DNA from: JBDRTU01 sp043823825
Lineage (GTDB): Bacteria > Patescibacteriota > Patescibacteriia > Veblenbacterales > UBA10138
NCBI GenBank assembly: GCA_043823825.1
Contig: JBDRTU010000029.1
Coordinates: forward strand, 1 to 21,955
Direction of reading: 5' to 3'
DNA length: 21,955 bases
Positions 19,447 to 21,955 of this stretch are shown here, piece by piece. How positions within the stretch are numbered: position 1 is the first letter of the stretch; each line of letters opens with the position of its first letter. The position numbers and the translations under genes were made by a program. The notes under the pieces were generated by a model. The model saw nothing but the letters and a program-made list of their open reading frames with translations, was not told the DNA's origin and searched no databases.

Positions 19447-21955
19447 ATGAATAAACGATTTTTTATCGCTTTTCTTATTGCTTTGCCTTTTTTATGGTTT
19501 GCGGCTTTTGCATATGCTAATTGGCTAGATCCATCTTCGGGCGTTACGCCACCAGATGAAAATCTACCAGGACCGGTTTGGCTTTTACCAGACAGTAGCG
19601 GTGTTACGCAAGGTGGTAATATCACCATTGATGGTATTGCGGATACTGACACAATGATTGTTAGTGGTGCTTCTAACCCATCTAATACTCTTAGTGTTTA
19701 TCAATATGCTGCCCAAACAGCGGTTTATGCTTATACAGATTCAGCGTATTTAGATACTAGCTGGGCTGGATATTTTGACGGTAGAGTTTTTGCCAAAAAG
19801 TATTGTTTGCCTCCGGACGCTTCCCCTAATTGTATTGCTTCTTGGTCAGAAATAGCAGCCGCAGGGGGGTTATGGTCGCTTGAAGGAACCGGGCCAAATA
19901 TTTTTAAGGGAACAACATCAAATACAACCGGCATTGTGGCCATTGGCGCGTCTAATCCCAGCACTGTTCTTCCTGGCGCCACGCAGTCGCGTTTATATAT
20001 TAGTCCGGTAAGCGGCAATCCAGAAATAGATTTAGGGATTACTGCGACTGCTAATAATCACTGGGGAATTTATGCTGATGTCACTGGTGCTGGTGCCACA
20101 AAGCAGCTGCGTTTTTGGACGCCTAATGCCGTTGGCGCTGGAGTAAATCAATTTGCTTTTACCAACCAAGGCGTAATGGTTTTTTATGGCTGGCAGCCGC
20201 AAGCTGGATCACTAGTTGTTAATGTATCCGGAACTGGTACTGTTACTAGCAACGATCCTGCCCAAACAGTAAATTGCAGTACTACTAACTGCACTTATTT
20301 TTATGGTTTAGGAAGCAGCTTGACATTAACTGCGCAAGAGACTGGTTCGGATTTATTTAAAAATTGGACAGGCGCTTGTACTGGCACTAGCACCAGTTGC
20401 ACTGTGACTATTGCGGCTTCTACTATTGTAAATGCTAATTTCATAACGCCAGGGACACCAATTGTTACTACTGGTAGTGCAGGTGAAATAACCAGTGATC
20501 GGGCTATTCTTTTTGGTACACTTAACTTAAATGGAACACAGATACCATCCAGCCCTGGCACTCCTTCAGCTTCATTTGCTGTTAGTACTCAAAATCGAAG
20601 TTGTGTGGATTTAGCAATTTATGGATACGGATTCCCTGCCGCAGTCCCATTCACAGATATTAATCTTGGTGATTTAGTAGGAGATCAAATAATACAGGAA
20701 TCAACAACTTCTGATGTGGATAAAGGTGGAATAAGGGTAGGAGATGGGAATGATGGTCTAATATTAGAACCAAATACAACTTATTATTATTGCGCCTTTT
20801 TCTATGCAGCTTCTCTTCCTGTACCCACACTGAATAAGTATTTTTATGGACAAGTAAAGCAATTCACTACTGCCACCTCTGTTCCTATCCTAATTTCACC
20901 CACCGCCACTTCTATTACTCATAACAGCGCTACTTTAGGCGCCAATATTACGTCTAGTAGTAATTTTACTATTGCTCAACACGGAACCTGCTGGGGAACA
21001 ACATCTGCGCCAAATATATCAACTGGGAACTGTTCTACTAAAGGCGCAGGTAGTCTAGGAGTTTTCACTGATGCCAGAAATAGTTTGACCGCAGGCACTA
21101 AACTATATTATCGCGGTTACGCAACCAACTCAATTGGTACAGGTTACTCCCCAGACGCCAGTTTCTATACTGAGCCGTCAACCCAGGCATCTGGCATAAG
21201 CTTTACTTCAGTTGGTACAACTAGTATGATTGTAAATTGGATTCGTGGTAATGGCGATGGGGTAATAGTATTAATGAAGTCAGGCGCTCCAGTAGGAACC
21301 AATCCAGCAGACGGCACATATAGCACCTACTCGGCTAACCCAGTATTTAGTAGCGGTTCAAAAATTGGCGTCGGACTTGATTCGAATTATGTTGTTTATA
21401 AAGATACAGGCACCAGCGTAGAAGTTACCGGCCTTTCCCCCAGCACAACCTATTATGTGGCAGTATATGAATATAAAGGTAAAGTAGACACATTAGGAAC
21501 TGACCAGGGAACAAACTACAAAACACCTGCAGCAACAGGAAATCAGGCAACTGGCTCGGGCATTGTTTCTTATACCCTCTCTCTTACTAAAAACACAGCT
21601 GCTGGAGGAACGGTTACTAGCTCTCCATCAGGTATTAGTTGTGGAACTACTTGTACAAGTCAGTCTGCTTCATACAATTCTGGAACCTCAGTTACTTTAA
21701 CAGCTAGTAGTGCCAGCGGATATACTTTTGCTGGCTGGTCAGGCGCTTGTACTGGCACTGGTTCTTGTGCGGTATCTATGACAGCTGCTAGGTCTGTCAC
21801 AGCCACGTTTAATACTACTGTTACTACTTATACCCTCTCTCTTACTAAAAACACAGCTGCTGGAGGAACGGTTACTAGCTCTCCATCAGGTATTAGTTGT
21901 GGAACTACTTGTACAAGTCAGTCTGCTTCATACAATTCTGGAACCTCAGTTACTT
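19447..21955 (+). CDS. Large secreted surface protein with FN3-like and InlB-B-like repeats (3' truncated by the window)
   Basis: The frame is open from the ATG to the window end, 836 residues so far. A signal peptide comes first (MNKRFFIAFLIALPFLWFAA, cleavage near residue 24). Residues about 25-245 are a Gly/Ser/Thr-rich beta region I do not recognise. About 250-333 is a first divergent InlB-B-type repeat with Cys pairs (KNWTGACTGTSTSC). About 338-695 holds three FN3-like domains, the last with VNWIRGNGDG and VTGLSPSTTYYVAVYEY. From 709, 86-residue repeats begin: KNTAAGGTVTSSPSGISCGT with FAGWSGACTGTGSC; the second is cut by the window edge. The type is usual for adhesins or pilus-tip-like surface proteins. 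No anchor is visible yet. The Cys pairs may form disulfides outside the cell. Confidence 0.88.
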   Translation, partial: MNKRFFIAFLIALPFLWFAAFAYANWLDPSSGVTPPDENLPGPVWLLPDSSGVTQGGNITIDGIADTDTMIVSGASNPSNTLSVYQYAAQTAVYAYTDSAYLDTSWAGYFDGRVFAKKYCLPPDASPNCIASWSEIAAAGGLWSLEGTGPNIFKGTTSNTTGIVAIGASNPSTVLPGATQSRLYISPVSGNPEIDLGITATANNHWGIYADVTGAGATKQLRFWTPNAVGAGVNQFAFTNQGVMVFYGWQPQAGSLVVNVSGTGTVTSNDPAQTVNCSTTNCTYFYGLGSSLTLTAQETGSDLFKNWTGACTGTSTSCTVTIAASTIVNANFITPGTPIVTTGSAGEITSDRAILFGTLNLNGTQIPSSPGTPSASFAVSTQNRSCVDLAIYGYGFPAAVPFTDINLGDLVGDQIIQESTTSDVDKGGIRVGDGNDGLILEPNTTYYYCAFFYAASLPVPTLNKYFYGQVKQFTTATSVPILISPTATSITHNSATLGANITSSSNFTIAQHGTCWGTTSAPNISTGNCSTKGAGSLGVFTDARNSLTAGTKLYYRGYATNSIGTGYSPDASFYTEPSTQASGISFTSVGTTSMIVNWIRGNGDGVIVLMKSGAPVGTNPADGTYSTYSANPVFSSGSKIGVGLDSNYVVYKDTGTSVEVTGLSPSTTYYVAVYEYKGKVDTLGTDQGTNYKTPAATGNQATGSGIVSYTLSLTKNTAAGGTVTSSPSGISCGTTCTSQSASYNSGTSVTLTASSASGYTFAGWSGACTGTGSCAVSMTAARSVTATFNTTVTTYTLSLTKNTAAGGTVTSSPSGISCGTTCTSQSASYNSGTSVT
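21571..21828 (+). repeat. 258-bp tandem coding repeat, unit 1
   Basis: The first 127 bases are identical to 21829-21955, including silent positions. It codes for one 86-residue InlB-B-like domain. Confidence 0.9.
21829..21955 (+). repeat. 258-bp tandem coding repeat, unit 2 (cut by the window)
   Basis: Exact copy of 21571-21697 at DNA level up to the last base of the window; more units may follow. Confidence 0.9.

Overview
The window looks like a chromosomal segment of a reduced-genome bacterium, most probably a Candidatus Patescibacteria (CPR/Parcubacteria-like) lineage. The clues are small gene modules (comF with a PIG-V-like mannosyltransferase, lemA-htpX, a ClpC-type unfoldase), AT-rich spacers full of palindromic and short-period repeats, a large secreted protein with FN3-like and InlB-B-like repeats, and a free-standing GIY-YIG gene and a 23S-IVP-type four-helix-bundle gene. 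TGA is used as a normal stop (proB, proS), so this is not a UGA-recoding lineage. The taxon is inferred from gene style, not proven.

Layout. 1-456: 3' end of a large serine recombinase. 647-2181: a secreted Cys-rich protein and a zinc-ribbon membrane protein. 2233-2772 (minus): a DarT-like ADP-ribosyltransferase. 2829-3580 (minus): two tRNA-Ser genes (GCT and TGA), each with a broken copy of its own 5' part upstream. A GIY-YIG gene lies between the first tRNA and its fragment. Palindromic elements are inserted in or beside both fragments. 3644-5483 (minus): comF and a PIG-V-like membrane mannosyltransferase. 5680-9103 (minus): clpC followed by a PHP phosphoesterase whose far flank carries a 20-bp copy of the clpC 3' end. 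9104-9517: a gene-free spacer with a dispersed repeat and inverted octamer arrays.

9518-16015 (plus) holds a five-gene proline cluster: proB, proC, proS (prolyl-tRNA synthetase), a DAO-family FAD oxidoreductase, then proA. ProB, ProA and ProC together give a complete glutamate-to-proline route, and ProRS loads the product on tRNA. The oxidoreductase may act on proline or another amino or imino acid. Base composition rises sharply along the cluster, so it looks assembled by transfer, in a type of organism that usually lacks amino-acid synthesis.

16076-19073 (minus) is an operon-like run: a membrane-anchored protein of unknown function, lemA, a four-helix-bundle gene inserted between lemA and htpX, htpX, and a NUDIX hydrolase. 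19447-21955 (plus, runs off the window) is the N-terminal part of a large surface protein behind a strong promoter.

The most interesting signals are: the proline cluster; resident genes (tRNA-Ser twice, clpC once) whose terminal sequence is duplicated on the far side of an inserted segment; and intergenic arrays of degenerate 7- or 8-nt units arranged as inward-facing inverted pairs, one pair enclosing the four-helix-bundle gene.
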